Source: Comamonadaceae bacterium (GTDB lineage Bacteria; Pseudomonadota; Gammaproteobacteria; Burkholderiales; Rhodocyclaceae). Taken from it: a DNA stretch of 64,000 bases. Shown here in pieces: positions 19,527-28,170 of this stretch. The notes beneath the pieces were generated by a model, which was not told where the DNA came from, did no database searches, and saw only the letters and a list, made by a program, of their open reading frames with translations. Position 1 is the stretch's first letter, and the number at the start of each line of letters is the position of its first letter. The translations under genes and the position numbers were made by a program. The stretch is taken from positions 1 through 64,000 of the forward strand of contig JANLJE010000024.1 in NCBI GenBank assembly GCA_029255645.1. The letters run 5' to 3'.

Positions 19527-19542
19527 TGGCACAGCGATTGCT
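19527..19542 (+). promoter_or_regulatory. Sigma-54 promoter of nifB
   Basis: TGGCACAGCGATTGCT fits the -24/-12 consensus, with GG and GC separated by exactly ten bases. It lies 36 bases before the nifB start. Confidence 0.88.
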
Positions 19543-19577
19543 GTCAGCTCCTCGATGACTTTCAAGGAGCCTCAATC

Positions 19578-21116
19578 GTGGACCTGCCCGTGATCAGCAA
19601 TACAGCCCCCGCCTCCGGCGGGGGCTGCTCCTCCAGCGGCTGCGGCACTGCCCCGGACGCCCTTTCCCACCTGCCGGACCATATCCGCGCCAAGGTCCAG
19701 GACCACCCCTGCTATTCGGAAGAAGCGCACCACTACTTTGCCCGCATGCATGTGGCGGTAGCCCCGGCCTGCAACATCCAGTGCAACTACTGCAACCGCA
19801 AATACGACTGCGCCAATGAATCCCGGCCCGGCGTGGTTTCCGAGTTGCTGCACCCGGACCAGGCCATCAAGAAAGTGCTGGCCGTGGCCGCCACCATTCC
19901 CCAGATGACGGTGCTCGGCATCGCCGGCCCCGGAGACCCGCTGGCCAACCCGGAGCGCACCTTTGAAACCTTCCGCCAACTCTCCGAGAAGGCGCCGGAC
20001 ATCAAGCTGTGCGTCTCCACCAACGGGCTCAACCTGCCCAAGTATGTGGACGAGATTGCCAAGCACAACATCGACCACGTCACCATCACCATCAACTGCC
20101 TCGATCCCGAGGTCGGCGCCAAAATCTACCCGTGGATCTACTGGGAGAACAAGCGCATCCGCGGCGTCGAGGCGGCAGCGATCCTGATCGCGCAGCAGCA
20201 GCGGGGCCTGGAAATGCTGGTCGAACGCGGCATCCTGGTCAAGGTGAACTCCGTGATGATCCCCGGAGTCAATGATGAGCACCTGAAGGAAGTCTCCAGG
20301 GCCGTCAAAGCCAAGGGCGCCTTCCTGCACAACGTCATGCCCCTGATTGCCGAAGCCGAACACGGCACCTACTACGGCATCATGGCGCAGCGCAGCCCCA
20401 GCACCGAAGAACTGCAGGCCATCCAGGACGAATGCGCCGGCGACATGGCCATGATGCGCCACTGCCGCCAGTGCCGCGCCGACGCCGTGGGCCTCCTGGG
20501 CGAGGACCGGGGCGCGGAATTTACCCTCGACAAGCTCGACGCCATGGAAATCGACTACGACTCCGCCATGGCCCGCAGGAAGGAAGTGCACGACGCCATC
20601 ATCGACCAGCTGGAAGCCAGGCGGGCCCTTCCTGCCGCACCCGCCGCACCCGCCACGGCCCTCGACTCATCCGCCCCCCTGCCCGCCCCCCTCCCAGAAG
20701 ACAGCCGCCCGGTGCTGATGGCCGTGGCCACCGCCGGCCAGGGGCTGATCAACCAGCATTTCGGTCATGCCCGGGAATTCCTGGTGTATGAAGCCTCCCC
20801 CGCCGGGGTGCGCTTCATCAGCCACCGCAAGACCGAGCTCTACTGCGTCGGTGGCGACACCTGCGGCGACGAGGGCCAGGACGGCGTTTCTGCCGACTCC
20901 ATCCTGGACCGCACCATCGCCGCCCTGGCCGGCTGCGAGGTAGTGCTGTGCTCGAAGATCGGCTTTGAACCCTGGGGCCTGCTGGAGCAGGCCGGCATCC
21001 AGCCCAACGGGGAACACGCCATGGAAGCCATCGAGACCGCCGTGATGGCCGTGTATCGGGAACTGGCCGAAGCCGGCAAGCTGGCCACCCCCGCCCCTGA
21101 CCAGAAACGTGCCTGA
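19578..21116 (+). CDS. nifB: FeMo-cofactor core synthesis radical SAM protein NifB
   Basis: 512 residues from a GTG preceded by AAGGAG. The N-terminal Cys-rich stretch (GGGCSSSGCGTAP) and HPCYSEEAHHYFARMHVAVAP lead into the radical SAM motif CNIQCNYC. The C-terminal 120 residues form a NifX/NafY-like domain (FGHAREFLVYEAS). NifB fuses two Fe4S4 units, inserting carbide and sulfide, to make NifB-co, the precursor of FeMo-co. It heads a nif operon that continues with ferredoxin and accessory genes. Confidence 0.97.
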   Translation: MDLPVISNTAPASGGGCSSSGCGTAPDALSHLPDHIRAKVQDHPCYSEEAHHYFARMHVAVAPACNIQCNYCNRKYDCANESRPGVVSELLHPDQAIKKVLAVAATIPQMTVLGIAGPGDPLANPERTFETFRQLSEKAPDIKLCVSTNGLNLPKYVDEIAKHNIDHVTITINCLDPEVGAKIYPWIYWENKRIRGVEAAAILIAQQQRGLEMLVERGILVKVNSVMIPGVNDEHLKEVSRAVKAKGAFLHNVMPLIAEAEHGTYYGIMAQRSPSTEELQAIQDECAGDMAMMRHCRQCRADAVGLLGEDRGAEFTLDKLDAMEIDYDSAMARRKEVHDAIIDQLEARRALPAAPAAPATALDSSAPLPAPLPEDSRPVLMAVATAGQGLINQHFGHAREFLVYEASPAGVRFISHRKTELYCVGGDTCGDEGQDGVSADSILDRTIAALAGCEVVLCSKIGFEPWGLLEQAGIQPNGEHAMEAIETAVMAVYRELAEAGKLATPAPDQKRA

Positions 21117-21127
21117 AGGAGAAGAAC

Positions 21128-21421
21128 ATGGCGCTTTCCATCACTGAAGCCTGCGTGAACTGCTGGGCCTGCGTCGATGTGTGTCCCAACACCGCCATCC
21201 ACGAATCCGACCCGGTGTTTGCCATCGACAGCGACAAGTGCACCGAGTGCCTGGCGGAATTCCCCGAGGCCCAGTGCGCCGCCATCTGCCCCATCGAATG
21301 CGCCATCGTCGATGAACTGGGCACCCCCTTGAACCCCCTGGGCAGCCTGACCGGGATACCCGTGGAAAAACTCCAGGAACTCCTCGCGGTGGCTACCCGG
21401 GGCCAACCTGCCTCGACCTGA
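21128..21421 (+). CDS. 4Fe-4S ferredoxin linked to nifB (FdxN-type)
   Basis: 97 residues. Two cluster motifs are seen: CVNCWACVDVCP and CTECLAEFPEAQCAAICP, the second with the long insertion typical of Nif/FdxN ferredoxins with two 4Fe-4S clusters. It starts 11 bases after nifB behind AAGGAGA. Such ferredoxins pass electrons to NifB or to nitrogenase reductase. Confidence 0.9.
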   Translation: MALSITEACVNCWACVDVCPNTAIHESDPVFAIDSDKCTECLAEFPEAQCAAICPIECAIVDELGTPLNPLGSLTGIPVEKLQELLAVATRGQPAST

Positions 21422-21438
21422 AGAAAGCCTGCAAACCC

Positions 21439-21900
21439 ATGGCCCACATCACCTTTTATGAAAAACCCGGCTGCGGCGGCAACGCCAGGCAGAAGGCCCT
21501 GCTGCTCCAGGCCGGCCACACCCTGGATGTCAAAAACCTGCTGGCAGAAGCATGGACCCGGGAGGGCCTGCTGGCCTTTCTGGCCCCCCTGCCCGTGCCC
21601 CACTGGTTCAACCGCGCCGCGCCCATGGTCAAGGAAGGCACCGTGGACCCGGACACCATCGACGCCGACAGCGCCCTCGCCCTGATGCTCGACCACCCCT
21701 TGCTGGTACGCCGCCCCCTGATGGCATCCGGGGGCGAACACCGGGTGGGTTTCGTGCTGGAAGAAGTGGACGCCTGGGTGGGCCTCGCCGGCCAACAGGC
21801 CAGCGCCGAGGAACTGGGTTGTCAGGGCGAGCAGCACCGGTGCAACGGCCACCACCATGAAGACGGGGATCATGAACACCAGCCCGGCACCTGCCGCTAG
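21439..21900 (+). CDS. Nitrogenase-associated ArsC/Spx-like protein (NifO-type)
   Basis: 153 residues with a thioredoxin-like ArsC fold: ITFYEKPGCGGNARQKALL places a Cys at the active-site position, and LVRRPLMASGG is the conserved Arg-Pro segment. The family is found in nif clusters and has been called nitrogenase-associated protein or NifO; its biochemical role is unclear. The C-terminus CQGEQHRCNGHHHEDGDHEH is a His/Cys/acidic tail that could bind metal. The end overlaps the next start by 44 bases. Confidence 0.8.
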   Translation: MAHITFYEKPGCGGNARQKALLLQAGHTLDVKNLLAEAWTREGLLAFLAPLPVPHWFNRAAPMVKEGTVDPDTIDADSALALMLDHPLLVRRPLMASGGEHRVGFVLEEVDAWVGLAGQQASAEELGCQGEQHRCNGHHHEDGDHEHQPGTCR

Positions 21901-23152
21901 AATCCAGCCCGGCCAGGCGGTGGAAATCGCCGCGGGGGTGCACTGGGTCGGGGTCCTGGACCCGGCCCTGCGCTCCTTCGACATCGTCCTGTCCACCGCC
22001 AACGGCACCACCTACAACAGTTATGTGGTGCGCGGCGACAAGGGCGTGGCCGTGATCGACACGGTCAAGGAAGCCTTTGCGCCGGAATTCTTCAAGCGCC
22101 TGGAATCCATCTGCAGCTACGACGAGATCACCACCATCGTCATCAACCACCTGGAGCCCGACCATTCCGGCGCCCTGCCGGAACTGATGAAGCGCGCCCC
22201 CCAGGCCCACGTCTACCTATCCAGCCGGGCGCCGATGATGTTCAAGGCCCTCTTGAAATCCACCGACGTCACCCCCTCCGCCTTCACCCTGGTGAAGACC
22301 GGCAGCAGCCTGGACCTGGGTGGCCGCAGCCTGGCCTTCTACCAGACCCCCTTCCTGCACTGGCCCGACACCCAATGCACCTTCGTGCCGGAACTGGGGG
22401 TGCTGTTTTCCGGCGACGTGTTCGGCTGCCACTTCTGTGACGACCGCCTGTTCAACGACAAGGTGGGCGACTTCCGCTTTTCCTTCGAGTATTACTACGC
22501 CCACATCATGCGGCCCTTCCGCCAGCATGTGCTCACCGGTCTGGAACTGCTCGAACCCCTGGCACTGCAGCTGATTGCCCCGGCCCACGGCCCGGTGCTG
22601 CGCCAGAACCCCCGCCATTACGTCCAGCGCTACCGGGAACTGGCCGAAGGCCGCCTGGACGATCAGGTGCTGGGAGAAAAGACCCTGCTGATCTTCTACA
22701 TCTCCGCCTACGGCGCCACCCGGCGCATGGCCGAAGCCATTGCCACGGGCGCCGAGGACGAAGCCGGCGTGCGGGTTTCCCTGTATGACCTGGAAGTCGG
22801 GGACGTGAGCCCCTTCATCGACCTGATCGAAACCGCCGACGGCATCGCCATCGGCAGCCCCACCATCAATGGCGATGCGGCCAAGCCGGTCTGGGACCTG
22901 CTGTCCTCCCTGCACGCGGTGCACATCCGCGGCAAGCTGGGCGCCACCTTCGGTTCCTTCGGCTGGAGCGGCGAGGCCGTGACCCTGATGGAAGATCGCC
23001 TCAAGGGCCTGCGCCTGCATGTGCCCTTCCCCGGCCTGCGCCTGAAGCTGGTGCCCACCGAGGAAGAGTTGGCGCAATGCCGCGACCTGGGCCGCAAACT
23101 GGCCCGCCACCTCACCACCCCGCCCGACGAACTGTTCGCCGAGGCAGCCTGA
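21857..23152 (+). CDS. Flavodiiron protein (FprA-type A flavoprotein)
   Basis: 431 residues. The N-terminal metallo-beta-lactamase-like domain carries the diiron ligands NHLEPDHSG, the loop His in FLHWPDTQ, GDVFG and APAHGP. The C-terminal flavodoxin domain starts near LLIFYISAYGATRRMAEAI. The family reduces O2 or NO to water or N2O in the cytoplasm. In a nif operon it probably removes oxygen or NO that would harm nitrogenase. An alternative ATG lies 15 bases downstream (21872). Confidence 0.9.
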   Translation: MKTGIMNTSPAPAARIQPGQAVEIAAGVHWVGVLDPALRSFDIVLSTANGTTYNSYVVRGDKGVAVIDTVKEAFAPEFFKRLESICSYDEITTIVINHLEPDHSGALPELMKRAPQAHVYLSSRAPMMFKALLKSTDVTPSAFTLVKTGSSLDLGGRSLAFYQTPFLHWPDTQCTFVPELGVLFSGDVFGCHFCDDRLFNDKVGDFRFSFEYYYAHIMRPFRQHVLTGLELLEPLALQLIAPAHGPVLRQNPRHYVQRYRELAEGRLDDQVLGEKTLLIFYISAYGATRRMAEAIATGAEDEAGVRVSLYDLEVGDVSPFIDLIETADGIAIGSPTINGDAAKPVWDLLSSLHAVHIRGKLGATFGSFGWSGEAVTLMEDRLKGLRLHVPFPGLRLKLVPTEEELAQCRDLGRKLARHLTTPPDELFAEAA

Positions 23153-23174
23153 ACTCACACCCGGAGACCACCCC

Positions 23175-23462
23175 ATGCCCAAGGCCAAAGTCACTTTTGC
23201 AGACATCGGCGTCACCATCACCGTGCCCGCCGGCACCCGCCTCATCGAAGTCTCGGAACGGGTCGGCGCCGCCATCACCTACGGCTGCCGCGAAGGCGAA
23301 TGCGGCACCTGCCTGACCCAGGTGGTCTCCGGCAGTGAAAACCTGGCCGAACCCTCGGTGCTGGAAGATCAAGTGCTAAAAGACATGTTCGCCCCCCGTC
23401 ACCACCGCCTGGCCTGCCAGGCCCAGGTGCTGAGCGGCGAGGTGGTGGTCAAGCCGGCCTGA
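23175..23462 (+). CDS. 2Fe-2S ferredoxin
   Basis: 95 residues of the plant/FdxD type, with cluster ligands in CREGECGTC and the distal LACQAQVL. It lies in the nifB operon, 22 bases after the flavodiiron gene, and could donate electrons to it or to nitrogenase. Its stop codon is the first unit of a decamer repeat. Confidence 0.88.
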   Translation: MPKAKVTFADIGVTITVPAGTRLIEVSERVGAAITYGCREGECGTCLTQVVSGSENLAEPSVLEDQVLKDMFAPRHHRLACQAQVLSGEVVVKPA

Positions 23463-23536
23463 GCCGACCTGAGCCGACCTGAGCCGACCTGAGCCGACCT
23501 GAGCCGACCTGAGCCAACCTGAGCCAACCTGAGCCA
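23461..23536. repeat. 10-bp tandem repeat, seven copies plus six bases
   Basis: Five identical units GAGCCGACCT are followed by two GAGCCAACCT and GAGCCA. The array fills the start of the spacer between two ferredoxin genes and begins inside the upstream stop codon. A 16-base inverted-repeat sequence CCCGGCAAGCCCGGGC follows at 23542 and recurs at 25682. Confidence 0.95.
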
Positions 23537-23613
23537 GACCACCCGGCAAGCCCGGGCAGAAACCCCGGGGGGAAACCCCTACCCACAAACCCGTCAACAC
23601 GGAGAAAGAAACC

Positions 23614-23976
23614 ATGCCCAATATCACCTTCACCAGCCCCATGCACAAGGACAAGACCGTTTATGCCGTGGCCGGCAGCCATCGTGACACGGTCCTGAAA
23701 CTGGCCAAGGACAATCACATCCCCATCGATTTCGGCTGCGAAAACGGCGAATGCGGCACCTGCCTCGTCAAGGTCAACCGCATCGACAAGAAACACGGCC
23801 CGATGGGCGCGCCGCTCACCGACGAAGAAGTGAAGACCCTGAAGGAACTGGGCAAGATCAGCCAGGCCCAGATCGACGCCATGCGCATAGACGACCTGAA
23901 TCACAGCGAATGGCGCCTGGCCTGCCAGATGGTGCTGCGCGACGAAGATCTGCTGATCGAATATCCCAGCAGGTAA
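23614..23976 (+). CDS. Shethna FeSII-like 2Fe-2S protein (nitrogenase protection)
   Basis: 120 residues, the size of Azotobacter FeSII. Shared landmarks, from memory, are the start ITFTSPMHKDKTVYAVAG, the cluster motif CENGECGTCLVK, the insertion PLTDEEVKTLKELGKIS and the end RLACQMVLRDEDLLIEY. FeSII binds NifH and NifDK under oxidative stress and forms an inactive but oxygen-stable complex. Preceded by GGAGAAAG. It lies in the nif operon. A general electron-transfer ferredoxin is the alternative, but the central insertion argues for FeSII. Confidence 0.75.
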   Translation: MPNITFTSPMHKDKTVYAVAGSHRDTVLKLAKDNHIPIDFGCENGECGTCLVKVNRIDKKHGPMGAPLTDEEVKTLKELGKISQAQIDAMRIDDLNHSEWRLACQMVLRDEDLLIEYPSR

Positions 23977-24189
23977 TCCATGGCGGCGCTGGCAACTCCT
24001 GTCCTGCACTTTGCCGGGGCGAAACCCCACCGTCCGGACTGCGCCTGTCGCAGCCCCAGCGCAGGCGCTCTCGAAACTGCCCTTCGCCCGGCGCAGGGCG
24101 AACGGTTGCAAGGCGCGAAATGGCTTGCCTCCGTGAGCGTCAGCGCCGCCACGGCCACCCCCCGATCCGGAACCGGACAGGAGTTCGCC

Positions 24190-24762
24190 ATGAATGCTGT
24201 CTCCAGCGCCACCCAGCGTCATCGGGTCCGGGCCGGGCTGCTCTCCCGTCCGGCGGCCGCAGCGCTCGCAGCCGACCCCAACCGGCCCGTGCTGGCCAGC
24301 CTCCTGGCCGGCCGCCTGTGCGGCGAAGGGATGCTGCCCGCCAGCCTGGGGCTGCCGGAAACGGAACGGGACAAGCTCTGGAGCACCTATTTCCCCGGCC
24401 CCCGCCTGGCACTCCCGGAGCAAGCCGTGGACGACATTCCCGAGCGCCAGGACCTGGTGGCGATCCTGCTCGAACACCGGGCCGGCCGCTTTCCCTCGGA
24501 ACTCTGGCTGGCCTTCATCGTCGCCATGGCCTGCGGCGGCCGCGACCACCTCTGGCAGGACCTGGGCCTGGCCGACCGGGGCGAACTGTCGCAACTGCTC
24601 GGCAACGCCTTCCCCTCCCTGGCCCGGCAGAACACCGGCGACATGAAGTGGAAAAAGTTCCTCTATCGCTACTACTGCGCCCGGGACGGCATCTATGTCT
24701 GCCCGGCCCCATCCTGCGGGGAGTGCGCCGAACATGCCCAGTGCTTTGCGCCGGAAACCTGA
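24190..24762 (+). CDS. nifQ: NifQ, molybdenum donor for FeMo-co
   Basis: 190 residues from the ATG at 24190 (CAGGAG upstream). The C-terminus has the NifQ hallmark MKWKKFLYRYYC followed by CPAPSCGECAEHAQC, a C-x4-C-x2-C-x5-C motif that binds an Fe-S-Mo cluster. NifQ delivers Mo to the NifEN/NifH complex. The 213 bases upstream hold no gene that I recognise. It overlaps draG by 29 bases. Confidence 0.92.
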   Translation: MNAVSSATQRHRVRAGLLSRPAAAALAADPNRPVLASLLAGRLCGEGMLPASLGLPETERDKLWSTYFPGPRLALPEQAVDDIPERQDLVAILLEHRAGRFPSELWLAFIVAMACGGRDHLWQDLGLADRGELSQLLGNAFPSLARQNTGDMKWKKFLYRYYCARDGIYVCPAPSCGECAEHAQCFAPET

Positions 24763-25678
24763 CCCCCTCACCCTGACCGACCGGGTCCAGGGCGCCTATC
24801 TGGGCCTGGCCGTGGGGGACGCCCTGGGGGCCACGGTGGAATTCCTCACCCCCCGGGAAATCCAGCACCAGTTCGCCCGCCAGGGCGGTGTGCACCGGGA
24901 GATCATCGGCGCCGGCTGGCTGCACCTGAAACCGGGCCAGGTCACCGACGACACCACCATGAGCCTGGCCCTGGGCGAAGCCATCCTCGCCTGCGGCGGT
25001 CGGGTGGAGGCCCTCGCCGCCGCCCAGGCCTTCGACGCCTGGATGCGGGCCAAGCCCGTGGATATCGGCAACACCGTGCGGCGCAACCTCGTGCGCTTTC
25101 GCCGCAGCGGCCTCCCGGAAGCCCCTCCCTGCGAACACGATGCCGGCAACGGTGCCATCATGCGCACCCTGCCCGTGGCCCTGGCCACCCTGGCGCAAGA
25201 GGAAGCGGAAGTGGCCGCCGCCTTCCAGCGCCAGGCCCACGTCACCCACAACAATCCGCTCTCCGACGCCGGCGGCATCTGCCTGACCGGCATGATCCAG
25301 GACGCGATCCTGGGCGGCAGCTGGATCGACCTGAAAACCCGTGCCCGCGCCCTGGTCACCGCCCACCCCCAGTACGCCTGGGAAACCGGCCGGCCCCAGG
25401 CCAACCCCAGCGGCTATGTGGTGGATACCTTGCAGGCCGTGTTCCAGGCCTTCTTCAGCACCGACAGTTTCGAATCCGCCCTGATCGACGTGGTGAATCG
25501 GGGCGGCGATGCCGACACCACCGGCGCCATCCTCGGGGCCCTGGCCGGGGCCTGGTATGGCCACGCCCACATCCCCCCGCGCTGGCTAAAAGCCCTGGAC
25601 AAGACCGCCGCAAGCCGCTGTAGCGAGCAGGCCAGCCAGTTGCTCCAGACCTCCCGGGCGGGCCGGGCGCTGGCCTGA
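24734..25678 (+). CDS. draG: Dinitrogenase reductase activating glycohydrolase DraG
   Basis: 314 residues from the ATG at 24734 inside the end of nifQ, preceded by GGGGAG. Motifs of ADP-ribosylglycohydrolases are clear: AVGDALGATVEF, the metal-binding TDDTT, HDAGNGAIMR and NRGGDADTTGAILG with its two Mn-binding aspartates. DraG removes ADP-ribose from the NifH arginine and so reactivates nitrogenase. Its partner draT is 6 kb away on the other strand. Confidence 0.93.
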   Translation: MPSALRRKPDPLTLTDRVQGAYLGLAVGDALGATVEFLTPREIQHQFARQGGVHREIIGAGWLHLKPGQVTDDTTMSLALGEAILACGGRVEALAAAQAFDAWMRAKPVDIGNTVRRNLVRFRRSGLPEAPPCEHDAGNGAIMRTLPVALATLAQEEAEVAAAFQRQAHVTHNNPLSDAGGICLTGMIQDAILGGSWIDLKTRARALVTAHPQYAWETGRPQANPSGYVVDTLQAVFQAFFSTDSFESALIDVVNRGGDADTTGAILGALAGAWYGHAHIPPRWLKALDKTAASRCSEQASQLLQTSRAGRALA

Positions 25679-25680
25679 AC

Positions 25681-25697
25681 GCCCGGCAAGCCCGGGC
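25681..25697. terminator. Hairpin between convergent draG and GGDEF gene
   Basis: GCCCGG-caagc-CCGGGC sits between the two stop codons. It could terminate in both directions but has no T tract. Confidence 0.4.
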
Positions 25698-28049
25698 TCA
25701 TGGCCGCCAGACACACACCCGGTTACGGCCCTGGCGCTTGGCCTCATAGAGCGCGGCATCGGCCCGGATCAATGCGGCATCCCCGGACGCATCCTCGGGC
25801 TGCAGCAAACTGATGCCGATGCTCACCCGGATGGAAATGACCTGCCCGGCATGCACGATTGACATCTCCGCCACCTTGCGGCGCAGGCGTTCGGCAAACT
25901 GCTCGGCGGCCTCCAGGTCCGCATCCAGCAGCAAAATGGCAAATTCCTCGCCGCCCAGACGCCCCACCGTATCCACCTTGCGCAGTTCGCTGCGCATCAG
26001 CCTGGCAAATTGCTGCAGCACCTCATCCCCCGCGGCATGACCATAGGTGTCATTGACCCGCTTGAAATTGTCCAGGTCGAGCATCAGCACCGCCACCCGG
26101 TGGGCTTCCAGGCGCCGCAGGCGCTCCAGTTCCCGGTTCAGCAAGGTCATGAACTGGCGCCGGTTGTTCAAGCCCGTAAGGAAATCCGTGGTAGCCATTT
26201 CCACCAGCTGGGTTTCCAGCCGCTTGGCGTCGGCAAAATCCCAGGCCAGATCGGCCAGCAGGGCGACGGTCTGGACATCATCTTCCGTGTAATGGCTGGC
26301 CTTGTTCCCCACCCCGAGGATGGCGACGATCAGCCCCTTGCGAAATACCGGCACCACCATTTCCCGGATCAGCTGGGCATGGCCGGCGGGCAGCCCCTGT
26401 TTGTTCGCCAGGGCCGCGTAATCGTTGTGGATCACGGGCTGGCGCTGGCGGATCGCATCGGCCCAGACCCCGGCGGCATCCAGATCGTAATGGCGCCCTT
26501 CCCCTTCGGCCTTGCAATAATCCCGGGCGGTGCGGGTGGACCAGGCCTGCAAGGTCACGGTGTGCTGGTCGGCTTCCAGATAATGGTAGAAACCGATGGG
26601 GCTTTCCGTCAGGGTGCAGACTTCATCCAGGGTGGCGACCAGCAATTCATCCATCGAATGGTTGATGGAAAATTCCATGAGCCGCATGCGGGCCGCGCGC
26701 ACATCCCGGTTGCGCTTTTGCTCGGTAATGTCCTCGCCCACCGACTGCAGATAGCTCAATCTCCCCTGGGCGTCGAAATAGGCCCGGTCGGTCCACTGCG
26801 TCCAGCGCACTTTTCCGTCCTTGGCGAGCACCCGGTGCTCTTCATGGACAGCTCCCGGGTGTTCAGGCGTCAGGGCGGCAATGCGGGCCAGGAGGGCCTG
26901 CTGCTCCGATTCTTCCGGAATGAACTCCAGGCGCTTTCGCCCGGGCAGCTGCTGGACGGGCACCCCAACAAGATCGCCATAGGCCCGATTGGCAAAAATG
27001 ATGCGGGTGTCGGGCTGATAGCGCACCACCAGCATGGGCAAATCCTCCACCAGTTCGTGGTAGAGCGCCTCCTGACACACCAAGGCCTCGCTATCCTTCT
27101 CGCGCAACCGCCAGGAATAGTATTGCAGATGGGCCGCGCCCGCCGAAGCCAGCAGGAACAACAGGGCAATGGCGGCCAGCTTGGCCACTTCCTGACGCCA
27201 GGGCGCGAGGTAATCCAGGGGAGAAAGGCCGACGGTCACATAGAGCGGCAAGCCTTCGAGCTTGCGGAAAGTCACCCGGTGGGCGTCGTAATAGTATCCG
27301 CCCTGACTGTAGTAACTCCCCTCCTCCAGCCCCTGGGCAATCATTTCTTGCATCTGCGGGGCCACCGCCTGCTGGCCGATGTACCCGGCCGGGTCCTCGC
27401 CAGGAGGATAGCGGGCGATCAGGCCCAGCTGCTGGTCACGCAGGGCGATCAGCCCATGCGCGCCCAACTCCAGCCGGGCGCCTCCCCGGACCAGGGCGGT
27501 AATGGGAATGGTGGCAAAGACCATGCCATCGAAGTTGCCCTCGGGGTCGGGCATCATCCGCGCCAGCACCACCACCCATTTGTTGTTGACCCGGCTGATC
27601 TGGGGTGGGGCAAACACCAGTTCATCCTTCCCGCTCTCCCGCAGGTGGATGAAGTGGGGGCGGTCCGACAAATCGATCCGGGTTTCCGGCTTCACCCCGG
27701 TTCCGGCCATCAGGACACCCCGGACATCGGTCATGCGGATCGCATCCACATCCGGGAGCCGGGCGCGGATCATCTCCATGTGCGCGGTCATGATGTCGGG
27801 ATTGCGCACATGCTCGCGGTAGTGAATGCGGTGAATGTCCCGCAAGGCCAGCAGGGACACATCGACCTGACGAATGGCATTGATCAGGTCGCTTTCCAGC
27901 AAGCGGGCCAGGTTGCGCGTACTGACGTCAGCCCGCTCCTGATATTGGCGGTAGCCATAGAAGGCCGAAGTGGCCGCCAGCAGGATCACCAATAGATTCA
28001 GCAGGACGACAGTAAGCAGCAAGCGGAGGCGGTAGGGTTTGAGAGACAT
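25698..28049 (-). CDS. Membrane sensor diguanylate cyclase (Cache-PAS-GAF-GGDEF)
   Basis: 783 residues from the ATG at 28049, chosen because a membrane helix (LLLTVVLLNLLVILLAA) follows at once; an ATG at 28079 is possible. A periplasmic double-Cache region (about 35-270) contains LSDRPHFIHLRESGKDELVF. A second helix follows (AAIALLFLLASAGAAHL), then PAS (about 325-450), GAF (about 460-610) and GGDEF with GRLGGEEFAILL. An RxxD inhibitory site (RKVD) is present. It should make cyclic di-GMP in response to an external small molecule. It interrupts the nif island but is not known to be a nif gene. Confidence 0.9.
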   Translation of the reverse strand: MSLKPYRLRLLLTVVLLNLLVILLAATSAFYGYRQYQERADVSTRNLARLLESDLINAIRQVDVSLLALRDIHRIHYREHVRNPDIMTAHMEMIRARLPDVDAIRMTDVRGVLMAGTGVKPETRIDLSDRPHFIHLRESGKDELVFAPPQISRVNNKWVVVLARMMPDPEGNFDGMVFATIPITALVRGGARLELGAHGLIALRDQQLGLIARYPPGEDPAGYIGQQAVAPQMQEMIAQGLEEGSYYSQGGYYYDAHRVTFRKLEGLPLYVTVGLSPLDYLAPWRQEVAKLAAIALLFLLASAGAAHLQYYSWRLREKDSEALVCQEALYHELVEDLPMLVVRYQPDTRIIFANRAYGDLVGVPVQQLPGRKRLEFIPEESEQQALLARIAALTPEHPGAVHEEHRVLAKDGKVRWTQWTDRAYFDAQGRLSYLQSVGEDITEQKRNRDVRAARMRLMEFSINHSMDELLVATLDEVCTLTESPIGFYHYLEADQHTVTLQAWSTRTARDYCKAEGEGRHYDLDAAGVWADAIRQRQPVIHNDYAALANKQGLPAGHAQLIREMVVPVFRKGLIVAILGVGNKASHYTEDDVQTVALLADLAWDFADAKRLETQLVEMATTDFLTGLNNRRQFMTLLNRELERLRRLEAHRVAVLMLDLDNFKRVNDTYGHAAGDEVLQQFARLMRSELRKVDTVGRLGGEEFAILLLDADLEAAEQFAERLRRKVAEMSIVHAGQVISIRVSIGISLLQPEDASGDAALIRADAALYEAKRQGRNRVCVWRP

Positions 28050-28136
28050 GGCATCGACCAGGAAAACAGCCTGGATCATAACGCCCCGCCCACGGCTCGT
28101 CACATGGACATGTGGCAGATTACGGCGACAGCGGCA

Positions 28137-28170
28137 AACCCATCCCGGCCGCAGCGGACCGGGATGGGTT
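28137..28170. terminator. 12-bp perfect inverted repeat
   Basis: AACCCATCCCGG and CCGGGATGGGTT are separated by ten bases. The element lies between the start of the GGDEF gene and the end of the SIR2-like gene, both on the minus strand. It is probably the terminator of the SIR2-like gene, although no T tract follows. Confidence 0.55.

Noticed and set aside
23461-23536. Possible CRISPR array
   Set aside because: Units are 10 bases, directly abutting, with no spacers and no cas genes.
26010-27995. 661-codon plus-strand ORF
   Set aside because: Shadow of the Cache-PAS-GAF-GGDEF gene.
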